A DNA stretch of 64,000 nt from Couchioplanes caeruleus (GTDB lineage Bacteria > Actinomycetota > Actinomycetes > Mycobacteriales > Micromonosporaceae). The notes beneath the pieces are model-generated. The model saw only the letters and a list, made by a program, of their open reading frames with translations, was not told the DNA's origin and ran no database searches. Position numbers and translations under genes: made by a program. The stretch spans positions 7,126,501 through 7,190,500 of the forward strand of contig NZ_CP092183.1 of NCBI RefSeq assembly GCF_023499255.1, read 5' to 3'. Shown in pieces: positions 1-8,008 of the stretch (positions are counted from its first letter, which is position 1; each line of letters opens with the position of its first letter).

Positions 1-562
1 CGGGACCCGCCGCTCGCAACGTCGCCCGGGCGCGTTGGAGGCTGCTGTTGACCGACGCCACGCTGCTGTCGAGCGCATAGGCGACCTCGGCCGCCGGCAG
101 TTCCAGCACTTCGCGCAGCACGAGCGCGGCGCGCTGCCGGGCCGGTAGCAGCTGCAGTGCCGCGATGAGCGCCAGCCGCAGGCCCGCGCGCTGCTGAGCG
201 GTTTCCGCGGGGTCGCCGAGCCGGGCGTCCGGGAACGGCTGCAGCCACGCCAGGTCGAGGTTCGGGGTCAGCGGCGCGTACGGGTCGTCGCCCGCCGGGC
301 CCAGCGTGCTCGGGAGCGGCCGCCGCGCGCGTCCCTCCAGGGCGGTCAGGCAGACGTTGGTCGCGATGCGGTGCAGCCAGGTGCGGACCGACGCACGCCC
401 GGGGTCGTACCGGTCGGCCGCCCGCCAGGCCCGCAGGAACGTCTCCTGCACCAGGTCTTCGACCTCGTCGACCGAGCCGAGCATCCGGTAGCAGTGGGCG
501 AGCACGTCGGCGCGATAGGCCTCGTGCCACTCGTCCCAGTACCGCTGCATCGCATCCCCCAT
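1..562 (-). CDS. ECF RNA polymerase sigma factor, SigG/SigX5-like (3' part missing)
   Basis: Alternative sigma factor that directs RNA polymerase to a stress regulon. Read from position 562 leftward it gives MGDAMQRYWDEW, a region-2 stretch (AHCYRMLGSVDEVEDLVQETFLRAW), then RTWLHRIATNVCLTAL, typical of the sigma-70 subfamily that includes M. tuberculosis SigG. Region 4.2 follows (LPARQRAALVLREVLELPAAEVA). This subfamily normally has a C-terminal SnoaL-like extension, which would lie outside the window. A second in-frame ATG at 550 is preceded by GGGGGA and may be the real start. Divergent from the DHFR-family gene at 682. The gene is cut by the window edge. Confidence 0.88.
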   Translation of the reverse strand, partial: MGDAMQRYWDEWHEAYRADVLAHCYRMLGSVDEVEDLVQETFLRAWRAADRYDPGRASVRTWLHRIATNVCLTALEGRARRPLPSTLGPAGDDPYAPLTPNLDLAWLQPFPDARLGDPAETAQQRAGLRLALIAALQLLPARQRAALVLREVLELPAAEVAYALDSSVASVNSSLQRARATLRAAGP

Positions 563-681
563 GGGGCCGAGCCTATGCCGGATCAGAAACTCGGGATCGC
601 ACCGATGAGCCCGGGCCGGGCCGGCGGTATGTGTTCGCGGACGGCGGCCGACCGAGGCCGCTTCGACGGAAGGACCTCCTG

Positions 682-1242
682 ATGGGCGACGTCATCGTCA
701 TCCAGTTCGCCACGCTCGACGGCGTGGTCTCCGACCCGGACGGCCGGGCGGGCACCGGCTACGGCGGCTGGGCGTTCCGGTTCGGGCCGGGGCCGGTCGC
801 CGACGACAAGTTCCGCTTGGGGGTACGGATGGAGCAGGGTGTGCAGCTGTACGGGCGGCGCACGTGGGAACACTTCGCGCAGCTCTGGCCGGGGCGCGAC
901 GGTGACTTCGCGAAGCTGATGAACGCCGTGCCCAAGCGGGTGGCGACCCGTACCGGCATCGACGCCGCCGCCTGGCCGAACTCGGCGGCCGTCGAGGGTG
1001 ACCTGCTCGCCTGGGTGGCCGGCGAGCGGGCCCGGCGTGACGTCGTGGTGGTGGGCAGCCTCAGCGTGGTGCACGCGCTGGCCGCGGCCGACCTGGTCGA
1101 CGAGTACCGGCTGCTGACCTTTCCCACGGTCGCCGGGGCGGGTGAGCGGCTGTTCGCCGCCGGGCCGCCGGCCGACTTCCGGTTCACCGGCGTCGAGTCC
1201 GCCGGGCCGGCCGTGCTGACCATGCTGCGCCGCGATCGATGA
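682..1242 (+). CDS. Dihydrofolate reductase family protein (RibD C-terminal-like)
   Basis: 186-residue single-domain protein of the DHFR/RibD-C superfamily (YyaP/YwjB-like), a cytoplasmic NADPH-type reductase fold whose substrate is usually unknown. Visible are the N-terminal strand with VIVIQFATLDGVVSDPDG, the YGRRTWEHFAQLWPG helix and VVVVGSLSVVHALAAADLVDEYRL, the usual nucleotide-binding and core segments. Start chosen at 682 because AAGGACC lies just upstream; longer in-frame starts lack this. It sits head-to-head with the ECF sigma gene and may be a target of that factor, which is inference. Confidence 0.85.
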   Translation: MGDVIVIQFATLDGVVSDPDGRAGTGYGGWAFRFGPGPVADDKFRLGVRMEQGVQLYGRRTWEHFAQLWPGRDGDFAKLMNAVPKRVATRTGIDAAAWPNSAAVEGDLLAWVAGERARRDVVVVGSLSVVHALAAADLVDEYRLLTFPTVAGAGERLFAAGPPADFRFTGVESAGPAVLTMLRRDR

Positions 1243-1249
1243 AGCGGTA

Positions 1250-1263
1250 TGGGAGCGCTCCCA
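1250..1263. promoter_or_regulatory. CebR-type operator (perfect 14-bp palindrome)
   Basis: TGGGAGCGCTCCCA is a perfect palindrome 47 bp upstream of the GH44 start. It is identical to the operator described in Streptomyces for the LacI-family cellobiose/cello-oligosaccharide repressor CebR. It suggests the glucanase is repressed until cello-oligosaccharides appear. No cebR gene lies in this window. Confidence 0.85.
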
Positions 1264-1310
1264 AAAGTGCTACCGTACGACTTCAGTGACGAATGTCGAT
1301 GGAGGCCACG

Positions 1311-2942
1311 ATGCGCAGGAAGCTCCGGACCACGGCCGGCGGCAGCGCCTTGACCCTCGTCGCGGCCGTCCTGACCGCCCACCCGGCTGCGGCGCTCGCC
1401 GCCGCGGCCGGGCCGGCGCTGTCGGTCGACGTGTCCGCCGGCCGCCACGCGATCAGCCCGGACATCTACGGGCTCAACGGGGCCGATCCCGCGTTCGCCG
1501 CCGAGATCGGCATGCCGGTGGCGCGCTGGGGCGGCAACGCGAGCAGCCGCTACAACTTCCGCAACCACACCTACAACACCGGTAGCGACTGGTACTTCGA
1601 GAACATCGTGGCCTCGCCGGACAAGACGGTCGAGGCGTTCGTCCAGACCAACCGGGACCGCGGCACGAAGCAGATCGTCACGGTTCCGCTCATCGGGTGG
1701 GTCGCCAAGGACTCGCCTCAGGAGCACCCGTTCGCCTGCGGTTTCCCCGGGACCCGTTTCCCGGCGCAGGACAGCTTCGACCAGTGGGATCCCAACTGCG
1801 GCAACGGCCGGCTCGACGGCGCGAACCTCACCGGGGCGGACCCGGCGGACACGTCGATCCCGGTGGGCCCGTCGTTCGGCGGCGAGATGGTGTCGCACCT
1901 GGTCAAGAACTTCGGCACGGCGGCGCGCGGCGGCGTACGCATCTACGAGCTCGACAACGAACCGGTGCTGTGGAGCTCCACCCACCGCGACGTGCACCCC
2001 GACGCGGTCACCTACGACGAGCTGGGCGGGAAGGGCACGGCGACCGCCGCGGCGATCAAGGCGGCCGACCGCAGCGCCGCCGTACTGGGCCCGTCGGGCT
2101 GGGGTTACTGCGAGTGGGTGGCCTCCGGGGCCGACGGATGCGCGCCGGGCGCCGACGCGGCCGCGCACGGCGGGCTCAACCTCTCCCAGTGGTACCTGAA
2201 GAACATGCGGGACTACGGGGCGGCCCACGGCGGCAAGCGTTTCCTCGACTACTTCGATCAGCACTACTACCCGCAGATCAGCGGCGGTACGGACCCCGAC
2301 TCGAATGCGCTGCGGCTGCGCTCCACCCGGTCGCTGTGGGACCCCACCTACGTCGAGGAGTCGTGGATCGGCCCGAGCGGCGTGAACGCCCCGCCGCTGC
2401 AGTTCATCCGCACCATGAAGGCGTGGGTGGCCCAGTACTACCCCGGCACCAAGGTCGCGATCACCGAGTACAACTGGGGTGCGCTGGACACCGTCAACGG
2501 CGCGCTGGCCGAGGCCGACGTCCTGGGGATCTTCGGGCGTGAGGGGCTCGATCTGGCCACCATGTGGGGCGAACCGCAGCCGGCGCAGCCCGGCGCCTAC
2601 GCGTTCCGGATGTATCGGAACTACGACGGCGCGGGCAGCCGGTTCGGCGACGTCAGCGTGTCGGGCGCCAGCGCGGACCAGGGCCAGCTCGCCGTATACG
2701 CCGCGCAGCGTTCGTCCGACCGGGCGCTGACCCTGATGGTCGTCAACAAGACGGGCGAGGAGCTGACCTCGACGCTGTCGGTCGCCGGTTTCCGCTCCAC
2801 CGGTACGGCGAAGCGTTTCACCTACAGCCCCGCCGACCTGACCTCCATCGTCCGCGACGCCGACGTCAGGGTGAACCGGGGCAGCGCGGTGGCGACGTAC
2901 CCGGCGAACTCCATCACGATGCTGGTTCTGCCGCGGGCATGA
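1311..2942 (+). CDS. Secreted glycoside hydrolase family 44 (endoglucanase/xyloglucanase-like)
   Basis: Secreted beta-1,4-glucanase/xyloglucanase, 543 residues. The N-terminus MRRKLRTTAGGSALTLVAAV...AALA is a Sec or Tat-like signal peptide. The mature part opens with the GH44 signature region (ISPDIYGLNGADPAFAAEIGMPVARWGGNASSRYNF split over residues ~45-85). It continues with ELDNEPVLWSSTHRDVHP, which contains the probable acid/base Glu, and VAITEYNWGA, the probable nucleophile Glu. A beta-sandwich domain ends the protein; no separate carbohydrate-binding module is seen. GGAGG lies 5 nt before ATG 1311, which decides this start over in-frame ATGs at 1293 and 1299. A CebR box lies upstream and a strong hairpin follows the stop. 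Confidence 0.93.
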   Translation: MRRKLRTTAGGSALTLVAAVLTAHPAAALAAAAGPALSVDVSAGRHAISPDIYGLNGADPAFAAEIGMPVARWGGNASSRYNFRNHTYNTGSDWYFENIVASPDKTVEAFVQTNRDRGTKQIVTVPLIGWVAKDSPQEHPFACGFPGTRFPAQDSFDQWDPNCGNGRLDGANLTGADPADTSIPVGPSFGGEMVSHLVKNFGTAARGGVRIYELDNEPVLWSSTHRDVHPDAVTYDELGGKGTATAAAIKAADRSAAVLGPSGWGYCEWVASGADGCAPGADAAAHGGLNLSQWYLKNMRDYGAAHGGKRFLDYFDQHYYPQISGGTDPDSNALRLRSTRSLWDPTYVEESWIGPSGVNAPPLQFIRTMKAWVAQYYPGTKVAITEYNWGALDTVNGALAEADVLGIFGREGLDLATMWGEPQPAQPGAYAFRMYRNYDGAGSRFGDVSVSGASADQGQLAVYAAQRSSDRALTLMVVNKTGEELTSTLSVAGFRSTGTAKRFTYSPADLTSIVRDADVRVNRGSAVATYPANSITMLVLPRA

Positions 2943-2943
2943 C

Positions 2944-2974
2944 CGAAGCGGCCGCCGGGCAGGCGGCCGCTTCG
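2944..2974. terminator. Bidirectional hairpin terminator between convergent genes
   Basis: A 13-bp perfect stem (CGAAGCGGCCGCC / GGCGGCCGCTTCG) with a 5-nt loop lies between the GH44 stop and the stop of the convergent hydrolase gene. There is no long T tract, as is common in actinobacteria. Confidence 0.75.
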
Positions 2975-2985
2975 TGGTGCTCGGG

Positions 2986-4245
2986 TCAGCGGTGGGACTT
3001 GAGCCAGCCCTGGATCTCCGTGACGACCTGCTTGTCCGGCTCCCCGAAGTCCGGGTGGAACTTCGGGGTGATGTTCATGGTGTGCGCCATGCCCGGGTAG
3101 ATGACCAGCTTGTGGTCCGTGTTCCCGGCCGCGGCGACCGCGGCGTCGGCGGCGATGGCGGCCCGGGCCGGGGTCTGGAGGTCGTTCTCGCCGTTGAGCA
3201 TCAGCGTCGGGCCACGGAACTTCGGCAGCGCCTGCGTCACGGTCGGGAAGCGGGCGAGGTCCTTCGCGTAGCTGATCACGGACGGGTCGAGGTCCGGCAG
3301 GTTCGGGTAGTCGTCGATGTGGGTGGTCTTGCGCAGCACGGCGCCGGCCTCGGCGTCGATCGCGATACGGCCGTCGTGGTCGCGGTCCGTGGCGGCCGAC
3401 ACCCTGCTGCCGTCGAGCAGCACGGAACGGAACTGGTCGGCCTCCGCCTTCGGCTGGCCTACCAGGCCGTCGGCCGCCTCGGTGGCGGTCAGCCGGCCGT
3501 CCCCGTCGACGTCGAACTCGTCGTGCAGCTGCAGCAGCAGCCGGCCGTAGATCTGGAACGTCAGCAGGTCCTTGATGGGCTTGCCGACGACGCCCATCTC
3601 GACCACGCCGGCCGGCTTCGGGATGCCGTACTTCTTCGGGTCGCTCGCGAGGTTGGCGGCGACGTTGGTGCCCTCGCTGTGGCCGAGCAGGTAGATCCTC
3701 GAGGGGTCGACCCTCGGCGACCGCGCCGCGAACCGGATCACCGAGGCGGCGTCCAGCTGGATCTGCCGGTACGGGTTCTCCGGCGCCAGCTGGGCCGGAT
3801 CGGTGCTCTCCACCGGCCCGATGTCGGTGACCCCGCGCTTGTTGAAGCGCAGGGTGGCGAAACCCTCCCGGCCGGCGGCCTGCGCGAGCGGGACGAAGGT
3901 GGCGCCCTTGCCCTCCGGCAGCGTCTGGTTCATGTCGTTGTGCCCGCTGCCGTGCAGGAAGACGACGACCGGCAGGCGGCCCCGGGCGTTGCTCGGATAG
4001 GTGAGCTCCGCCTTGGTGACCCAGCCCTTGCCGAAGTCGATCTGCACCTGTTCCCGGGTGATGCCCGCCCAGCCGGAGTGCCGGGCGGACCCGGCGGCGG
4101 CGCCGGCGGGGGCGCTCACGGAGACGTCAGCGTTGGCGACTCCCACGCCCGCGGCGAGGATGGCGGCGGTGGTGAGGCCGATCGTCAGCTTGCGGTGGTT
4201 CCTCGTGGCTGTCATACCCGAAACGCTATGGGCGGCGGCCTTCAT
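2986..4245 (-). CDS. Secreted alpha/beta hydrolase with inserted EF-hand loops
   Basis: About 419 residues with a signal peptide (HRKLTIGLTTAAILAAG...ANA). The hydrolase core shows VVVFLHGSGHNDMN (oxyanion region), the nucleophile elbow GHSEG (Ser ~190), acid-bearing LNGENDLQTP and the catalytic His in YPGMAHTM. Between strands of the core, around residues 245-256, is a canonical EF-hand loop DVDGDGRLTATE. A degenerate second loop, DRDHDGRI, lies near 287. Substrate is unknown; esterase or peptidase activity is possible. ATG 4245 is chosen for its AGGA 6 nt upstream; ATG 4215 gives a shorter, equally plausible signal peptide but lacks a clear ribosome-binding site. Confidence 0.82.
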   Translation of the reverse strand: MKAAAHSVSGMTATRNHRKLTIGLTTAAILAAGVGVANADVSVSAPAGAAAGSARHSGWAGITREQVQIDFGKGWVTKAELTYPSNARGRLPVVVFLHGSGHNDMNQTLPEGKGATFVPLAQAAGREGFATLRFNKRGVTDIGPVESTDPAQLAPENPYRQIQLDAASVIRFAARSPRVDPSRIYLLGHSEGTNVAANLASDPKKYGIPKPAGVVEMGVVGKPIKDLLTFQIYGRLLLQLHDEFDVDGDGRLTATEAADGLVGQPKAEADQFRSVLLDGSRVSAATDRDHDGRIAIDAEAGAVLRKTTHIDDYPNLPDLDPSVISYAKDLARFPTVTQALPKFRGPTLMLNGENDLQTPARAAIAADAAVAAAGNTDHKLVIYPGMAHTMNITPKFHPDFGEPDKQVVTEIQGWLKSHR

Positions 4246-4358
4246 GATCGATCCTGCTGGCCGCCGTCTCCGGGTACAGGCTGCTGTACCTGTCATGCCC
4301 GGAAGGGTGAGACGACGGCGCCGCGGGGTGCGTCGTCGTGGTCGTACCGGCCCGGCTG

Positions 4359-5543
4359 CTACGGCCGAAGCGCCTTCGTCGCCGGGGTCCAGCTGCCCGC
4401 GTCGGTCACGTCCGCGACCTTGACCGACTGGGCGATCTTCTTCAGCTCCGCCTCGGGCAGGTCGGCGCTCGTACCCTCGTCGGTCACCTGCACCTGCACC
4501 TTGCCGTCGGCGCTCCACACGTTGCAGAAGCCGTTGGCGTAGCACTTCGTCCGGCCCGCCTGCGCCTGCTGGTTCGAGTTGTGGCTCGGCGTGACGAAGA
4601 TCTGGAAGCTGCCCTTGACGCCGTTCTCGCCGGAGTCGAACGGTTCGGTCAGCCCGGTCGTGGCCGGGGCCGGCTTGGCGAACGTCGCGCCGCCGTAGTC
4701 GCCCTCGCGGGCGGAGGCGATGCCGTCCAGGCCGGGCAGCGCGTGCGTACCGGTCTGGACCGGCTCGTACCCGGCGGGCGTGTACCCGACCGTGAACGGC
4801 ACCGTGGCGGGCCGGGGCGTGCCCGGCTTCAGGCCCGCGGCCAGCTCACCGAGGTCGGCGAAGGACGGGTCGCGCTCGTCGCTGGAGATCGACGTCACGA
4901 CCGCCCAGGCGTCGTCGGTGTACTCCCAGGCGAGTTGCTTGTTGGCGGGATCGATCGAGTTCTTCGGGTCGAGCCCGACCGGCAGCGACGACTGCACCGC
5001 CTTGTGCCCGGACACGGTCACCGCCTTGCCGCCCTTGATCCCGGACGGGTCGAACGCGCCCGGCCGGTAGACGGTCAGGTACGCGTACAGCGTCGGATCG
5101 CCACCGCCCCGCTTCTTCTCCTCGAGGCTGCCGGTCGCGTCGTCCGACGACGGCCTGTCGTTCGTGGTGCGGCCCTTCTCGTAGACCGACGCGATCTGGT
5201 ACGCCGTCGACGCCACGATCGGGTCCTGCACCTGGAACTTGCCGGCGTCGTACCCCTGGAAGGTGAAGGTGAACGGCTCCGACGCGCCCCACGTGGCCTC
5301 GGTGGCCTTGGACGCCGCGCCGACGGTGCCGGTACGGGTGCCGTTCGGGGCCGGGCTGCCACCGGGCGACAGCGCGAACACGCCGCCGACCGCGACGGCG
5401 ACCAGGCCGGCCGCACCGGCCGAGGCGAACCCGGCCCGGCGGCGGCGCTCGGCCCGCCGGCCGGCCGCGACGATGTCGTCGACCCTGTGCGCCAGGGGCG
5501 GCTCGTCGGCGGTCACCGCGTCGACGATCTCATGCAATTGCAC
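4359..5543 (-). CDS. Single-pass membrane protein partnered with SigE-family sigma factor
   Basis: 394 residues. A short cytoplasmic N-terminus with an Arg-rich stretch (AGRRAERRRRAGF) is followed by one membrane segment (~residues 40-58) and a long extracytoplasmic domain. I see no zinc-binding HxxxCxxC anti-sigma motif. Its start overlaps the stop of the sigma gene upstream by 14 nt, so the two are translationally coupled. By position and topology it is a candidate membrane-anchored regulator of that sigma factor, but this is inference from context and the sequence itself matches no family I can name with certainty. Confidence 0.75.
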   Translation of the reverse strand: MQLHEIVDAVTADEPPLAHRVDDIVAAGRRAERRRRAGFASAGAAGLVAVAVGGVFALSPGGSPAPNGTRTGTVGAASKATEATWGASEPFTFTFQGYDAGKFQVQDPIVASTAYQIASVYEKGRTTNDRPSSDDATGSLEEKKRGGGDPTLYAYLTVYRPGAFDPSGIKGGKAVTVSGHKAVQSSLPVGLDPKNSIDPANKQLAWEYTDDAWAVVTSISSDERDPSFADLGELAAGLKPGTPRPATVPFTVGYTPAGYEPVQTGTHALPGLDGIASAREGDYGGATFAKPAPATTGLTEPFDSGENGVKGSFQIFVTPSHNSNQQAQAGRTKCYANGFCNVWSADGKVQVQVTDEGTSADLPEAELKKIAQSVKVADVTDAGSWTPATKALRP

Positions 5544-6063
5544 TGGTCCACTCCTCTACCGGTCCCCCGCTGAGATTGATTCGTTCGGCGGCCAGGAGCT
5601 CGCGGAGCTTGGCCAGCCCGCGCGACGTCTGGCTCTTGGCGGTCCCGACGTTGCAGCCGAGGACCCCGGCGGTGTCCTCCAGGCTCAGGCCCAGGTAGTG
5701 CCGGAGCACCACGGCGGCCCGCTGCCGCGGCGGCACGGCCTCGAGGGCGGCGCGGAGGCGCAGCCGCTCGTCGGTCGCGCCGGCCGGATCCCGCATCGCG
5801 ACGTCCGGCAGCGCCTCGCCGGCCGACCGTTCGCGCCGCCACGGGCGGCGCCTCTCGTCGATCGCGGCCCGGTACACCATCGTCTTCGCGTACAGGTCGG
5901 GTCGTTCCAGCTTGCGCCAGCGCGGGTAGAGCTTGACCAGCGCGTTGGCCACGGCGTCCTCCGCCGTGTGCCAGTCACCGCAGGTCATGTACGCCAGCTT
6001 GCGCAGCGACGCCATCTGGGACGTCACGAACTCCCGGAACGCCTGCTCGTCTTCGGCTTTCAC
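5530..6063 (-). CDS. SigE-family ECF sigma factor
   Basis: 177 residues with the actinobacterial SigE-family (TIGR02983-like) pattern: EQAFREFVTSQMASLRKLAYMTCGDWHTAEDAVANALVKLYPRW in region 2 and PPRQRAAVVLRHYLGLSLEDTAGVLGCNVGTAKSQTSRGL in region 4 (each quoted loosely by its core). GTG start at 6063 with GGAGG about 9 nt upstream. It is cotranscribed with the overlapping membrane protein gene that follows. The -35/-10 elements were not recognised. Confidence 0.92.
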   Translation of the reverse strand: MKAEDEQAFREFVTSQMASLRKLAYMTCGDWHTAEDAVANALVKLYPRWRKLERPDLYAKTMVYRAAIDERRRPWRRERSAGEALPDVAMRDPAGATDERLRLRAALEAVPPRQRAAVVLRHYLGLSLEDTAGVLGCNVGTAKSQTSRGLAKLRELLAAERINLSGGPVEEWTSAIA

Positions 6064-6150
6064 CTTCGGCTGCCTCCCTCATGACGGAGGTAGAACGTCA
6101 GCCGTCGGACCAAACGTTGCACGGGCCGGCGAGAAATCTCGCGCGGCCGC

Positions 6151-6954
6151 TCAGACCTTGCGGTAGCGGGCCTCACCGACGGCGAACAAACCGTACGCGG
6201 TGAAGCCGGCGGCCGTGAGCAGCAGCAACCACGTCCCGTAGCTCTGCCCGGCCAGCGCCTGCAGTGCCGCGTCCAGGCCCCGGGCCTTGTCCGGGTCGTA
6301 CCGCACGGCCGCGACCACGAAGAGCACGCCGGCGATGCCGTACGCGAGACCCTTGGCGGTGTATCCGGCGGTGCCGAGGCGGCTGATCAACCGGCGCGTC
6401 GCGGCGCTCATCCGGCTGACCCTGAGGTGCCTCTCGAAGCGGCGGGTGAGGCCGGCGTACGCGAGCCCGACGCCGATCGCCGCGACCACCACGCCCGCCA
6501 CCCCGACCGTCAACCGGCCCAGGTCCGAGCCGAGCAGGCCCTCGGTGGCGTCCTGCTGCGTGTCGGCGCTGGACGTCTTCTTGCCGCGCAGCACCTTGAC
6601 GCCGTTCCAGCCCAGATAGAGGTAGAACGCGACCCGGCCGGCGGACGCGAGGCGCTCCAGGTGACTGCGTACGGTCACGATCTCGAGCAGCTGCCAGACC
6701 GCCAGGGCCACCAGGCCGACGACGAGGACAACGATCAGCGCGGTGCCGTACGGCTTCGCGGCGAGCTTGTGCATCGCGCCCGACTGGTCGCCGTCCTCAC
6801 CGCCGGCACCGAAGGCGATCTGCGCGATGAGGTACGCGAACAGCAGGTGGAGCACGCCGTAGCAGACGAAGCCGGCGCGGGTGAGGCGCTCGAGCCAGGT
6901 GTTGTCGGCCGCGCGGGAGGCGGCGCCGCGCGCTTGCGAGGTGGCGGAGGGCAT
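6151..6954 (-). CDS. DUF1206 integral membrane protein
   Basis: 267 residues with six predicted membrane helices arranged as three repeats of a two-helix unit, the hallmark of DUF1206. Each unit opens with an amphipathic stretch and a Gly-Tyr pair (RAGFVCYGVLHLLFAYL; SAGRVAFYLYLGWNGVKVL; TAGYTAKGLAYGIAGVLF). Function is unknown; the family is widespread in actinobacteria and cyanobacteria. It is on the same strand as the neighbouring membrane gene but separated by about 40 nt. Confidence 0.88.
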   Translation of the reverse strand: MPSATSQARGAASRAADNTWLERLTRAGFVCYGVLHLLFAYLIAQIAFGAGGEDGDQSGAMHKLAAKPYGTALIVVLVVGLVALAVWQLLEIVTVRSHLERLASAGRVAFYLYLGWNGVKVLRGKKTSSADTQQDATEGLLGSDLGRLTVGVAGVVVAAIGVGLAYAGLTRRFERHLRVSRMSAATRRLISRLGTAGYTAKGLAYGIAGVLFVVAAVRYDPDKARGLDAALQALAGQSYGTWLLLLTAAGFTAYGLFAVGEARYRKV

Positions 6955-6996
6955 GCCGACGCCTTGACCCGTCCGCCCGCCGGCAAAACGTGTACG

Positions 6997-8004
6997 TTAC
7001 AGCCGGCCGGCGGGCTGCGACGCCGGGCGGGGCCGGGCCGGCGGCCGCCAGATCGGCGGCGGTCCCCACCAGATGATCCGCTCGCCCGTCGCGCCGGCGC
7101 GGTGCGCGACCACCGGGATGCCCGCGCGGGCGAGCACCGGCAGCGGCGGCGCCTCGATCGAGGGGGTCAGCGGGCACTCGAGGGCCAGCGGCTCGCCCGC
7201 GGCGGCCTCGCTCGCCGGGGCCCGGGCCAGCATGACGGCCGCGGCGATGGTGACGACGACGGCGGCCGCCGCCGGCACCTCCCAGCCGGTCCGGACCTTG
7301 TCGCCCAGCAGCAGCAGGGCGACGGCGGACGGCGCGACGACCTCGGCGGTCCAGTGGATCGCCGTGACCGGGCCGACCTCGCCCTTGCCGAGCGCGTGGG
7401 CGTACATGAGCATGCCCGTCACGGCGAACGTCAGCAGGGCCGCCGTCAGCGGGTCCGTGACGATGTCCATCGGCGCGCGCGGGAGCGCGCGGCCGGTCAT
7501 GGCCGCGCCGCCCAGGCACAGGCCACCCATCGCCGCGATCACCCCGGCCGGCGCGGCCCGGGCCGCGCTCCAGCCGAGCACCGCCATGGCCAGGGCGGCC
7601 GCGCAGATGGACCAGCGCAGGGCGGTGGTGGCCACGACGTCGTGCTGGGGGCCGGCCGACATGGCCAGGACGGTCAGGGCGGCGACGGAGACGATGACGG
7701 CCGTGACGTCGCGGCCGCGCAGGCGGGACTTGAGGACGATGCGCGCCGCCACGACGGTGATCGCCAGCGACCCGGCCAGGATCGATTCGACGACGTACAC
7801 GGCGAGCTCGCGGAGGGCGACGATCGCGCCGATCCAGGCGAGCATGTCGCAGAGGATGCCCAGCAGGTACAGCGGGTGGCGCATCGTCTCGACCGTGCCG
7901 CTGCTGCGGCGGGCCGCGACGGCCTGCAGGATCGACGCGGTGGCGTAGCTGAAGGCGCCGAACACGGTGATGCCCAGCGCGATCCAGCCCGCCGTCGTCA
8001 TCAT
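6997..8004 (-). CDS. DMT/EamA-like multi-helix membrane protein
   Basis: 335 residues with about nine or ten hydrophobic helices, beginning GWIALGITVFGAFSYATASI, and a Pro/Arg-rich cytoplasmic C-terminus. The pattern of paired helices resembles drug/metabolite transporter-like proteins of actinobacteria, but the signature is weak and the substrate is unknown. ATG at 8004 or 8001 begins 4 nt after the stop of the upstream propeller gene, so the two are probably cotranscribed. Confidence 0.75.
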   Translation of the reverse strand: MMTTAGWIALGITVFGAFSYATASILQAVAARRSSGTVETMRHPLYLLGILCDMLAWIGAIVALRELAVYVVESILAGSLAITVVAARIVLKSRLRGRDVTAVIVSVAALTVLAMSAGPQHDVVATTALRWSICAAALAMAVLGWSAARAAPAGVIAAMGGLCLGGAAMTGRALPRAPMDIVTDPLTAALLTFAVTGMLMYAHALGKGEVGPVTAIHWTAEVVAPSAVALLLLGDKVRTGWEVPAAAAVVVTIAAAVMLARAPASEAAAGEPLALECPLTPSIEAPPLPVLARAGIPVVAHRAGATGERIIWWGPPPIWRPPARPRPASQPAGRL

Positions 8005-8008
8005 CGCC

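Noticed and set aside
759..2264. Long minus-strand open frame opposite the DHFR and GH44 genes
   Set aside because: Antisense to two genes with recognisable families; its product is low-complexity Arg/Val/Gly.
4338..5573. Plus-strand frame opposite the sigma-partner membrane protein
   Set aside because: Arg/Leu/Gly-rich shadow; the minus strand has a proper membrane protein coupled to the sigma gene.
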